Source: Ochromonas danica
Taxonomy: Eukaryota > Sar > Chrysophyceae > Chromulinales > Chromulinaceae
DNA length: 64,000 nt
Assembly (NCBI GenBank): GCA_015146655.1
Contig: VKHL01000028.1
Location: forward strand, 124,001-188,000
Direction of reading: 5' to 3'
Each line of letters begins with the position of its first letter. Position 1 is the first letter of the stretch. The notes below the pieces were generated by a model. The model saw only the letters and a program-made list of their open reading frames with translations. It had not been told where the DNA came from and searched no databases. The position numbers and the translations under genes were made by a program. This document shows, in pieces, positions 1 to 9,861 of this stretch.

Positions 1-221
1 GATCGCCCAAAGCAGATAAGCCAGCTCCTTTCACCCAGTTCTTGGGTCTGACTCAGAGTCTGACTCTTGTCCTGCACATCCAGACAGCTCTCTCTCAGCT
101 GCAGCACTGCCTCATTCAGAGCCTCCCAGTCTGCGACCTTCGGCAAATAGCCTGTATCGGAAAGCATAATACTGCCGAAGAGGAGGCAGAAGAGGCTGAC
201 ATAGAAGATCCACAATATCAT
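1..221 (-). CDS. N-terminus of a membrane-anchored protein (partial, runs off left edge)
   Basis: Seen: the minus strand is open from the window edge back to an in-frame stop near 326, and the ATG at 221-219 is the first Met of that frame. The first 20 residues are strongly hydrophobic (ILWIFYVSLFCLLFGSIML), so this looks like a signal peptide or type II anchor. After it comes a Gln/Glu/Leu-rich stretch (EALNEAVLQLRE...) that could begin a coiled coil. About 73 codons are visible. It is divergent from CCT5, with roughly 300 bp between the two starts. I do not recognise the family. The frame could be spurious, but an anchor followed by a polar helix is a protein-like composition. Confidence 0.4.
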   Translation of the reverse strand, partial: MILWIFYVSLFCLLFGSIMLSDTGYLPKVADWEALNEAVLQLRESCLDVQDKSQTLSQTQELGERSWLICFGR

Positions 222-526
222 GACCCACCAGCAAGAATGACTCCGCGAGGTGGAAGGGGGGGAAGAGGAGGATGAGACTGGATTAGAAATCTTCGAAATC
301 AATTCACTGGACTGCTCCAGCCCAATCTAGCACGATAGAAGCGATACGATCCAAGCAATGGGCACCAACCTTGACAAGCAGAAAGGGAAGGCAATCAATC
401 AATCGTGAGAGTGGCGGAGGAAAAACGCGTTTCTCCCCTTCCCCCGCCCTTCCACTCATCCACTCGAGCCAAGCAAAGCTTCGATTCGCTTCTTCCGACT
501 TCCTTCGCGGTCTCCCTCGACCAGAA
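222..526. promoter_or_regulatory. Divergent upstream region of the partial gene and CCT5
   Basis: About 305 bp without a supported gene. It contains a C/T-rich tract just before the CCT5 start (ctccctcgaccagaaATG) and polyG/polyC runs near 255. No TATA box or other specific element could be recognised. Confidence 0.3.
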
Positions 527-2366
527 ATGTCGTTAGTTTTTGATGAATATGGCAGACCCTTTGTCATTCTTAGAGAGCAACAACAGCAAGCTCGCATTAA
601 AGGACTGGAAGCGCAGAAGGCGAACATTCTTGCTGCGCGTTCCGTCTCCAACGCTCTGAGGAGCTCCCTGGGACCAAAAGGTCAGCAACTTCTCCCTCCC
701 CCTTTCCTCTATCCTTCATGATCCTCTAGTATTTGGATTTTGGTTCCCGCTGTTGTTTTTATTTATTTATTGTTGTTGTTGCTGAAATATCTTCCTTTGC
801 TTTTTGAATTTCGTCCTGTCTGATGGTGGCGATTTGAATGAGAATAGGCATGGACAAGATGCTCGTGAGCAGTGATGGAGATCTCACCATCACAAATGAT
901 GGCGCGACGATCTTAGAGAAGATGCAAGTGGAGCATCAGATCGCCAAGCTTATGGTGGACCTGTCCAAGTCCCAGGACAATGAGATTGGTGATGGCACCA
1001 CCGGTGTGGTTGTGCTCGCAGGTGCTCTCTTGGAGCAAGCAGAGAAACTTCTTGACCGTGGGTTGCATCCTGTGCGAATATCGGAGGGTTTTGAGCAAGC
1101 TGCTGAAGTCGCTATGAAGCATTTGGCCAAGATCTCTGACCGCGTGGAGTTTACTAAAGACAACACCACGCCTCTTGTGGACACAGCTATGACCACTTTG
1201 AGCTCTAAGATCATTAACATTCATAAGCGCAAGATGGCTCAGATCGCTGTAGATGCTGTGCTTTCTGTAGCTGATTTGGACAACAACGACGTGAATTTCG
1301 ACTTGATCAAGATGGAGGGTAAGCCTGGAGGAAGATTGGAAGAGACTGAGCTTATTCATGGAATCGTCATCGACAAGGAGTTTTCTCATCCCCAAATGCC
1401 CAAGGAAATCAAGGACGTGAAGATGTGCATTGTCACTTGCCCCTTCGAGCCTCCCAAGCCCAAGACAAAGCACAAGTTGGACATCACTTCGAAGGAGGCG
1501 TATCAACGCCTATATCAATACGAGCAAGATTATTTCAACACTATGGTAAAGCAATGCAAGGACTCCGGCGCTAACCTGGTTATCTGTCAGTGGGGATTTG
1601 ATGACGAGGCAAATCATTTGTTATTGCAGAATGAATTGCCTGCCGTTCGTTGGGTAGGAGGCGTGGAGCTGGAGCTTATCGCTCTTGCTACTGGTGGACG
1701 TATCGTTCCTCGTTTCTCAGAGCTTGCTCCGGAGAAATTAGGACGCGCTGGACGTGTCCGAGAAGTGTCTTTTGGAACCACGAAGGAACGCATGCTGGTC
1801 ATCGAGGACTGCGCCTCTTCGCATGCTGTCACTGTTTTGATTCGAGGCGGAAATAAGATGATTGTTGAGGAAGCTAAACGATCTTTGCACGACGCAATGT
1901 GCGTCGTGCGCAATCTCATCCGTGATAATCGCATTGTATATGGAGGAGGATCGGCAGAGATTGCATGCGCCCTCGAAATATCTTCTTTCGCAGACACTGT
2001 GCCTGGTATTGAACAGTATGCCATTCGAGCTTTTGCAGATGCCTTGGAAGATGTTCCTATGGCTCTCGCGGAGAACGCCGGCTTGAGCCCAATTGCTGAG
2101 GTGACCACGACCAAAGCTCGACAGCTTGCTGAGCAGAATTCTCGTCTTGGCGTCGACTGTAATCAGACTGGAAATGCTGATATGAAGGAACAACTTGTGT
2201 TTGAGACATTGATTGGCAAACAGCAGCAAATTCAACTTGCCACTCAGGTTGTGAAGATGGTAAGCTTTTATTTTTTATCTTGTATAGGTTTGAATATTTT
2301 CTCACTTATCTTGTGATACAGATTCTGAAGATCGACGATGTGATCATGCATGGTAATTATCAGTAA
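527..2366 (+). CDS. CCT5: T-complex protein 1 subunit epsilon (CCT5)
   Basis: Subunit epsilon of the cytosolic group II chaperonin TRiC/CCT, which folds actin and tubulin with ATP. Exons: 527-680, 848-2259, 2322-2366 (GT-AG introns of 167 and 62 bp), giving 536 residues, the usual length. Exon 1 starts with the CCT5-typical FDEYGRPF. The ATP site signature [15 protein letters not shown], the epsilon-specific [15 protein letters not shown], the block [15 protein letters not shown] and the C-terminal [18 protein letters not shown] are all present. The joined ending is [15 protein letters not shown], matching the family ending. It is co-oriented with TBCB 245 bp downstream; both serve tubulin folding, though adjacency may be chance. 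Identity is very secure. Confidence 0.97.
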
Positions 2367-2610
2367 TGGGCTCGAGGTGGATGTCTCTGTCGCTTGTAGT
2401 TGATAAGATTTTCTGTTCAGCTCTGCTTAAATTCACAGAGTGGTTCTTAAATCATTAAATTGTAGTTATTGCTCTGACATCAAGCTTTTTTTCTTCATGA
2501 CGAGAACTCGTGGATTCCACCGAACCTTTGATGGAAGTCCATGGAAAGAGAAATGTCTCGAGAAATCGAAGCGATGATAACTTCTTTTGAGTTCGTCTGC
2601 TACTTCAACG

Positions 2611-3631
2611 ATGAGTGCCTTCAAATCTGATCATCAAATTATTCGTGATTATGTCACAGCAATGGATCATGTAAGTTATCTTGTACAAAAGAGAGCATTT
2701 GAATCATTTCCTCACTGTTTTCGGTTTTATCCCCAGCTTCAGTACGCCAACCTGCCTGAAGGTGTGGTATCTATTACTATGACGCACTCCAATTTGCCTG
2801 CCAAGCATATGGATATTCGTCTTGATCTCCATCTTACGGTGAGCGCAATTCAACGTGGTACTGCCCAACCCAACTGATGTGCTATTTGATAGATTGCGGA
2901 TGTGAAAGAGAAATTTCGTTCTCACACTGGTACTCCTGTTGAGTATCAACGCCTTCTTCTTAAGAGCGAGGGTACTGTGCTTTGCGAGATGTCGGATAAC
3001 TCCAAGATGCTGGGTTTCTACAGCCCAATCTCCGGTCAAGAAATCCATATTGTCGATATGGACCCTTTCTCTCTGTCAAAAAATGGTGGGCTAACGGATG
3101 TTTCTCTTGTTGAGAAGTTTAAAATCTCGGATGAAGCTTACGAAAAGCGAAAAGGGACAATGCGAGAGTATATTCGTGAACAACGCAAGAAAGATCCCAA
3201 TTTCCGTTTGACACCTGCAGCTGCCCCTTCGACAGGCCCTACAGAAATTCCTGGAGAAGAAACTGTGAGCGGCTTCAAGGTGGGTGACCGATGTGAAGTA
3301 AGTCCTGGTGGTAGAAGAGGAGTTGTTCGGTGGATTGGTGAAATTGCTCCCAAAGGCTACTGGGTAAGGATATTCTCTCTCTTAGATATTTAGTTCAGAT
3401 TTTTGTTAGTTGGTTTTGTCTGCATAGGTTGGGGTACAATTTGACGAACCTGTCGGGCATAATGATGGTAGTTTGAAAGGTGTTTCTTATTTTTCTTGTC
3501 CAGTTGGATTCGGAGCATTTGTTCGAGGAAATCGTGTTTGTGTTGGGGATTATCCCGAGAAGGATCCCTTTGCTGACGAAGACGAGGATAATAGTAATCC
3601 CGTCGTTCAAGACGAGGAGGATGAGATATAG
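2611..3631 (+). CDS. TBCB: Tubulin-folding cofactor B (UBL + CAP-Gly)
   Basis: TBCB takes alpha-tubulin from the chaperonin and, with TBCE, passes it on or dissociates heterodimers. Exons: 2611-2670, 2737-2838, 2893-3363, 3428-3631; all introns GT-AG (54-66 bp); 278 residues. The N-terminal part is a ubiquitin-like domain (VSITMTHSNLPAKHMDIRLD...). A middle helical segment is rich in Lys/Arg/Glu. The C-terminal CAP-Gly domain starts at GFKVGDRCEVSPGGRRGVVRW and continues VGVQFDEPVGHNDG and FGAFVRGNRVCVGDYP. The protein ends EDEI, the acidic DEI-type tail of TBCB that mimics the tubulin tail. The start is the first ATG after a purine-poor leader; an upstream in-frame TTG is ignored. Confidence 0.95.
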
Positions 3632-4205
3632 TAGTCATTTTGAGCGCATCTTGCTTACTGCTTGGTCACAGACTTTTCGACTTTTATGATGTAAGGTCTT
3701 AGGTGTGCATGTTAAACTAATCCGCGTTCAAAATGTCCTACAGTAGCACTCTAGCACCGCTCGAAATTCATGCCCCTTTCAAATTAAATGCCCCCTAGCC
3801 CAAAAAGCAACGTGTTTTTGCGACTTTTAGATGAGTTTCTTAATTTAAATACAACACTATTCAGAGTTTTACAACAGACTTTTTCGTCAGAATCGATCTT
3901 ATCAGGGAAAATGCGCGCGCAGGGAATATTGTTATCGCGCGGGGCTGTGGAGAGTTGCACTTCCACTTTGGCACCGCTTCCCTCCGCCTCTGCCTTCTTC
4001 TGTCCCGCTGCTCGCTTGTTGCCCCCTCCGGCAGCACAGCACGTCTTCTGTTGCGGTCTCCGCCTGTGCCACCAACTTCATCAACAAAATAAATAAGAGC
4101 AAATCAACCAATATCACCCAATTTCATCCTTGTTCTTATGATGCCCAACTCGCTTACTTTACTGTGAAATCGGAATTCTCTTCTTCTCTCAGCGAAGGCC
4201 TTAAA
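3632..4205. other. Intergenic region upstream of the first GAF gene
   Basis: About 570 bp. It is AT-rich near 3780-3900, then has CG-rich patches (gcgcgcgcaggg around 3911). No conserved reading frame, RNA gene or repeat was recognised. Confidence 0.4.
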
Positions 4206-6050
4206 ATGGAGTTTGAAAAGTTTGGTTTCACCGAGGAAGAGGTCATTCTCAAGTTGCTGAGAGTACATCTACCTCTTCCCTTGTATGAGCCTCATCGTAT
4301 TCGTGTATTAAAAGAGACTAAAATACTCAATTCGAGTAGAAATGACGTTCGCTTCGATCGATTCACACAACTGTGTGCGCGAGTGTTTTCGGTTAGCACC
4401 CTCAGCTCTATGAACCATGCCTAATTTATGCTCATTTTCTTCTCCCTTTTATATTAGACACCTATTTCACTCATATCGTTTCTTGATATCGACCAATGTT
4501 GGATAAAATCAAGTGTTGGATTTCAACCAAAGGTGATCTCCCGAGATCATGCTTTCTGCAGTCATCTTCTCGATGAACATGCACTTCGGGTCCTATTATT
4601 CCGCGACACAAAGAAGGATTGTCGCTCTTGTCATAGTCCCTTAGTTTCTAGCTGTGGCATTCGCTTCTATGCGGGAACTTCTATTATATGTGGTGGTATG
4701 AAGATAGGCACCTTGTGCGTGATGGACACCCAACCTCGCTATGACTTCGACGAACAGAATCAGCTTATATTGCTTGACATTGCCGCGTGTATTTCTTCGT
4801 TGCTGGAAGAACAAAGGAAAAGGAACTTGGAAGAACAGGAGCAGCTTGTTCGGTCACTGGGAACATTCTATCGCCAGCTGCATCGTGCATCATCAGCGTT
4901 AATGCTGGAAATTCGAAGTATTCGTAATCATCCTTCTGTATCTTCTACTTTAATGGAAGATGCGAAAGGAATTTCTTCTCAGATACAAGGGTTGCAGAAG
5001 CAAGTGCATGTCATAGAACAAGTGGTGGATAAGTATATGTCCACTCCAATGCGCTCTCCTGTCCGGTCGTCACTTTGGACGCCAACCGTGTCTCTACGAT
5101 ATCCATCCTATTTATCAGGCAGAGAAGTAGTTCGTCATTTACGAGAGCAAGTGAAATCCACGGTTGGATCCACTTTGGACAGCATCAATTGGGATTGGTC
5201 TCCTGCTCTCTCACATACCGAGATCCAGCTCATCGATGAAACCTCTCTTTGTATTGTCCTTGCAGCAGCTTTACTGATGGGATCTGTTGATAGTCATCAC
5301 CTTACGGTAACAGTGCGCGTTGAGGGTATAGCTGGATTGGGCTTAGCTGGTCATGAACAAACTGGTCGATTGGTCAGTCATGTGGACATCATTCGACCCA
5401 GGCCTGTTCGGTCCGTTTCGCGTGAAAGCAATGACCTGCTAGAAGCACTCGATCCCCTCTGTTCTCAAATTTTACGGTCTCTTCATGGAGGAATGACTGT
5501 TAGCCATGAAGTCCATCCGTTAGCTTCAGAAGAAGAAATGTTGCGGTTGGCTTGCTGGCTTCCTTGCAAGATCCGACAAGTCTCTGACGAGCATTCGGTG
5601 GGATATTCTTCGTCTTGTACTCGCAACGATGGTTGTTCAACAGCGTGTGGAACGGACTCGCTATCTTATCCTGATCATCCCGGGATTCAAAGTGCTTCCA
5701 CGCTGCCAAATCGGCATGATGAAATGGCATTTTCTGATACGGCCACGCATCCACATCCTCACAAATCCCGCGGGCATTTAGGTGCCGCTTCGAATTTTAA
5801 TATTGGGGCATCCATAATGGCTTTGGAAAGAACCACTGCGATAGATTTTGACAATCATACTATCGCTGCTCCTAACCTTTCACCGAAAAGTGTGTCAAAT
5901 TTCTATCCTGCAGATGCTGAGCCATCCAACTTGAAACTTGCAGAATCTGCGAAAGGATGGAAAGGCACAGTTTGTGATTGCCTTTCGCGATTGACCTCTC
6001 CCAGGAGGAAGGTTGCTCCACTTCCTCTCCCCTCCTCCACATGTACATAA
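4206..6050 (+). CDS. GAF-domain protein with degenerate histidine-kinase core (copy 1)
   Basis: Exons 4206-4391 and 4458-6050 (donor GTTAGC), 592 residues. Residues ~15-200 form a GAF domain of the type found before bacterial and plant sensor kinases: RIRVLKETKILNS, FDRFTQLCARVF, then TPISLISFLDIDQCWIKS, ISRDHAFCSHLL, FYAGTSII and GMKIGTLCVMD. Next is a helical linker where a dimerisation helix would be, but no His box. Around residues 323-352 the segment SLCIVLAAALLMGSVDSHHL followed by LTVTVRV resembles the start of a HATPase domain without the N-box Asn. No D or G boxes are visible, so catalysis is unlikely. It is followed on the same strand by a paralogue with an intron after the same codon number (62). 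Ligand unknown. Confidence 0.8.
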
Positions 6051-6638
6051 CCCTTTTGTTTTGTTAGCTGAAAATAAGCCCAGTAGCTGTTTTTGAATTT
6101 GTTTCGTTTTTATTGTGGGGTAGTGGAAATCTATTTTGAGGCGTTCTGTCCTCATGCTAGGTACATGATTGAGAAAGGGATATAAACAGAATCTTGTTTG
6201 TTGAGTTCAGTAACCGTTACTGTAAGTTGTAGCTTTCCTATGTTACTGTGTATTTAATATCTCTCTCCTCAGTCGAAATCTTCCCTCCAAGGCTTTGCAG
6301 TTCTTTGACGCCGTCTTAATGCTGGCATGCTGTAGAGCATCATGATATCCACATACCACAGCGGTCCAGTCCGGTAACTGTTGGCGACTCAACGGAACAG
6401 TAGTTAACTGGAAGAGTCAATTCTGCAGTTTAAACTCACACAATGTGCATTTTAAATCAGCAATCGCCCAATCGGTTGGGCAGAGGGTTGATTGCCGATG
6501 GGATGGCCATTGCCTGGAGGTGAAGAACTCGAGAAGAGGCCCTAATCCTATCGAAACCCATACCCCTTGCTGAGACTATTTTAATCTCTTGCCTTCCCAT
6601 TTGGGAGTAAAGGGACAGAGAGTAAAATTTGATGAAAG
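6051..6638. other. Intergenic region between the two GAF genes
   Basis: 588 bp between tandem paralogues. No gene or repeat was recognised. Several in-frame stops interrupt all frames. Confidence 0.4.
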
Positions 6639-8712
6639 ATGGTAATCTTCAGCTCCTATGAGATGACCATGCAAGACGACATCGATCTCTTGCATTTACA
6701 TGTTCCTGTGCCTGCAAAAGAACGAGACCGCATCAAAATATTAAGACAAACGAAAATATTGGATTCGTCAAGTGAAGAGCCCTCGTTTGATCGGTACACC
6801 ACGTTGTGTTCCAGGATTTTTGGAGTAAGTGCTGCTGAGTCACTGCTGGGGAGTCTTCGCTCACAGTATGCTTTTCTTGTAGGTCCCCACTTCGCTGATA
6901 ACATTCGTAGATGTTCGGAGACAATGGATCAAGTCGCGAGTGGGCTTTGGTGAGGTAGAAATCCCGCGAGACGAAGCCTTTTGCTCCTACACGATTTTGG
7001 ACAATAGTGCACCCACTATGGTTGTACCCGATGCATCGAAAGACCTGCGCTTTGTGCGCAATTCTCTTACCACTGGACCAGTGAACTTAAGATTTTACGC
7101 CGGGTCTCCAATCATTTGTCAGGGTATGAAAATCGGTGCCGTCTGTGTGATCGACTCAGTACCTCACGACGATTTCGATGAAAAAAAGCAAACGATTTTA
7201 AGTGACGTTGCAGCAATATTATCATCTTTAATGGAAAACCGTCGTTTACAAGTGTTGGAGCAGGAGGGAGAACTGGCGAAGCTCATTGTGGGGGTTAATC
7301 ATCATCTTAAAGTCCCTTTGCGTCATTTGGAAAATCTCTCATCTCAGCTTGACCAAACAAGACCAGCGCTGTTATCTCTCCCAATAAGGAATGGAGTTAT
7401 GGAATTGTTAGGTTCTGTTACTTTACAACTGCGAGAAGAGGTGCAGAACTTCCATCAACAGGTTGAAATCGGACTGCTAGTTGCTGCGGCTTATGACAAT
7501 GCTAAACGCCGCGTTCGACAATCTCGTGCGGCTCTGTCGATGGAAAGGCTTGTGCCTAACGTTGAATATAGAAATGGAAGTGCACTTATAGATGTCCTGC
7601 AGCGGTGGCCGAATTTATTGGCTGCTTCTGAGCAGAAGCGAACTATAGAATGGGAATTGTGCAAAATTTTGCATCATGGAGATGTGATGGTTGAACATGT
7701 TGATAGCCTCGCTATTGTGCTTGCCGCTTCGATAATATTAGGTGGTAGAGGATGTGAGCGGATGAAAGTGAATTGTAGCATAGAAGCGGCTGGTGGCTAT
7801 TATCTCCCTCCTCTGCCTGTTCGCAGCAAGGATGATGACAACGAGGACAAAGAGAAGACAAATGCTAAGTCTGCTAGACTCATGGTGAATCTAACTATGT
7901 CGCGTGATAAAATGTCCGTGAAGGCTTCCGGAGATAAAGCAAGCAGCAATACATTTTCTAATCCAGGCTTTGGCTTCGAACTGAATACAAAGCAAACAAT
8001 GGAAAGAAAGGATGATGATAATGATCTTGACGATGAAGAAGTGATTGAGCAGTGCAACAGTATGATTTGCCAAACCATACTGCAGGTTGAGCACGGCGAC
8101 TATCGACAACAAAAGCGAGTTGTGATGAATATGGAGGTTTTGATGATCAACTGTTGGATCCCTTGCGTCTATAAACTCGCACCAAATCTTGGAGAGGAGG
8201 ACGAACCAAAGGATCATATGATGAAACTTGGCGAGAAAACTCCCTCTGCTGCTGAGTTCACAGGCATGGCAGCCATCCAAGAAGGCGAAGAGGACGAAGA
8301 GCGCGAAGAGGAAGATGGAAGAAGATCAAAAATAGCCCCAGCGGTCCCAGCTGCCCCAACGGATGACGCGTTGACCGTGTCTGTGGTGGAAGTGTCGGTT
8401 AGCAAGCAGGCGAACAAGTCTCGTGCAGAGGATTTTGAGGTCACGATGGCAACGGTGCCTTCTCATAGTTTCTACCAAAGCACTGTGAGAGCGTTCGGTC
8501 GGCACAGAAAAGGTTCGAGAGGCTCTGACTCGTACAACACGAAATTCTCCATTGATGATCCCACTTTGCTCCGCAGAGGTCAGAAAAAGTCGTGGGGCGA
8601 TTCTGTCACTCGGCGTCTTTCCCATTACGCAACATTTTGCTCTTTTGTTGGGCGCTATTTTGCTATTGGAGCCTTGTGCGGAAGAACCCAAGTTTTTCCA
8701 GCGGAAAAGTGA
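6639..8712 (+). CDS. GAF-domain protein with His-box but degenerate kinase domain (copy 2)
   Basis: Exons 6639-6824 and 6883-8712, 671 residues; the start could also be the ATG at 6663 or 6669. It is a paralogue of the upstream gene: RIKILRQTKILDSS, FDRYTTLCSRIFG, VPTSLITFVDVRRQWIKS, IPRDEAFCSYTI, FYAGSPIICQGMKIGAVCVID. Unlike copy 1 it keeps a histidine-kinase-like H box at about residue 201, NHHLKVPLRHLENLSSQL (pattern H-x-x-K-x-P). At ~336 DSLAIVLAASIILGG occupies the N-box position, again without the Asn. The C-terminal third is acidic and low-complexity with Ser/Arg-rich ends, and lacks recognisable ATP-binding boxes. It probably acts as a sensor or scaffold, not as an active kinase (inference). 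Confidence 0.8.
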
Positions 8713-9201
8713 GGACGGATTATTTCTGTGCTGATACTCTGCTTCTTATCGCCGAAGATTTGTGAAGAGTGAATAGATGTATTTTCTGTGGAACCAACCG
8801 TCGGCCGTCGAATTATTACCACTGCTTGCCCATCGCTTTGGACTCTCATTTATGTTCTGAGCTGCGAAGTTCCACGAGCTGTTTCTTTTAGTTGTGACTT
8901 GATTAATGTTTTTGCAAATTACTTATTGCTTGGTATTGTACATGGCTGTTCCAGCTTGTGTCTGGAGATGTTGTTAGTTTTATTTGTAATTTGTGGTTAT
9001 TGACCTGTGCTAGTCGTTGTCCCTTCTCATTGTTCTTGGAGTTAGATCTCAGCGTATCGCTACTTCTGCCCAGAAAGATGGTAACAAACAAGGGAGTTAG
9101 GGAGTTATTAGTTACTTAGAGTTAGGAGAAAGGAGGAGAAAGGGTTGGTATTATGTTACACATCCTCTCGCTAGATGGCCGAGTGCCGCCCTGCCCTTTC
9201 T
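8713..9201. other. Intergenic region between convergent genes
   Basis: About 490 bp between the 3' ends of GAF copy 2 and the NDUFA8-like gene. It has T-rich 3'-UTR-like sequence and a short ggagttag repeat near 9090-9130. No gene seen. Confidence 0.35.
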
Positions 9202-9598
9202 TCACTGCCCCTGCTGCTGCACGTCCGCGTTCCAAGCCTTCCTAAGCGCATCCTCCTCTTTGCGGCAGTCATCAAATCTATAGTCATTGTAATTAAGGCA
9301 TTTACCAAAGGTCTCGAAAGGCTGCGAGTACTTGGTCTTCAGAACATTCACTCTGCCATAACGAAAGAGGAGCCAGTGAGCTTTGTTGAGACAAAACGCT
9401 GAAAAATTAATCTCCAACTTACACTTCACCGGCACAAGATGCGACAAGATCTCCCTGTGCCAGGCAGGGTAGCGGGTTCTGATCGTGCTCTTTCTTGCAG
9501 AGCACGAAGTCCTTGTTGATAGTGGCGCACTCACGGCCAATAAATTTAGCAGCAGCCCATAGATCAACAGAGTCAATATTAAAAACACTGTCGGACAT
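9202..9598 (-). CDS. Complex I subunit NDUFA8-like (twin CX9C protein)
   Basis: Accessory subunit of mitochondrial NADH:ubiquinone oxidoreductase, imported to the intermembrane space by the MIA disulfide relay (family knowledge). Exons on the minus strand: 9598-9430 and 9398-9202, 121 residues. Seen: two intact CX9C pairs, CATINKDFVLC and CLAQGDLVASC, then GKCLNYNDYRFDDCRKEE, which matches the third and fourth helices of NDUFA8. Two partner Cys of the usual four pairs are absent: Tyr stands in the segment TKYSQPFETFGKC, and no Cys follows DDCRKEEDALRK at the expected spacing. The only frame-preserving join uses a 31-bp GT-AG intron (gtgaag...ttttcag), so the junction is less certain than the two ends. 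Confidence 0.72.
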
Positions 9599-9861
9599 TA
9601 GAAAGAACAAGAACTCGCTAAGAACGCCAAGGAGTTAATGGAAACTATTTAACCCTCATCACGAAGAAGCAGAAGGAGCCAGGCCAGCACTGCCAACTAG
9701 TATAATTGCGCTGGAGCCCACTCGCGCATAACAATAACTTGTCCGACTCCTCCTGCTGCAGCAACGGGCTGGGCTGTTTGTCAAGAATCATCATCCTCAT
9801 CTATCTGATCTATTCTGACCGAGTGTGAAAGGAACGAATAAAGAGTCTCCAAGCGTTTTCT
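9599..9861. promoter_or_regulatory. Shared upstream region of NDUFA8-like and DENN genes
   Basis: 263 bp between two divergent start codons. No recognisable core element. The spacing implies that the two promoters overlap or are adjacent. Confidence 0.35.

Noticed and set aside
9170-9215. tRNA-like start (tagatggccgagtgccgcc)
   Set aside because: No matching acceptor or anticodon stem, and the sequence is the 3' end of the NDUFA8-like gene.
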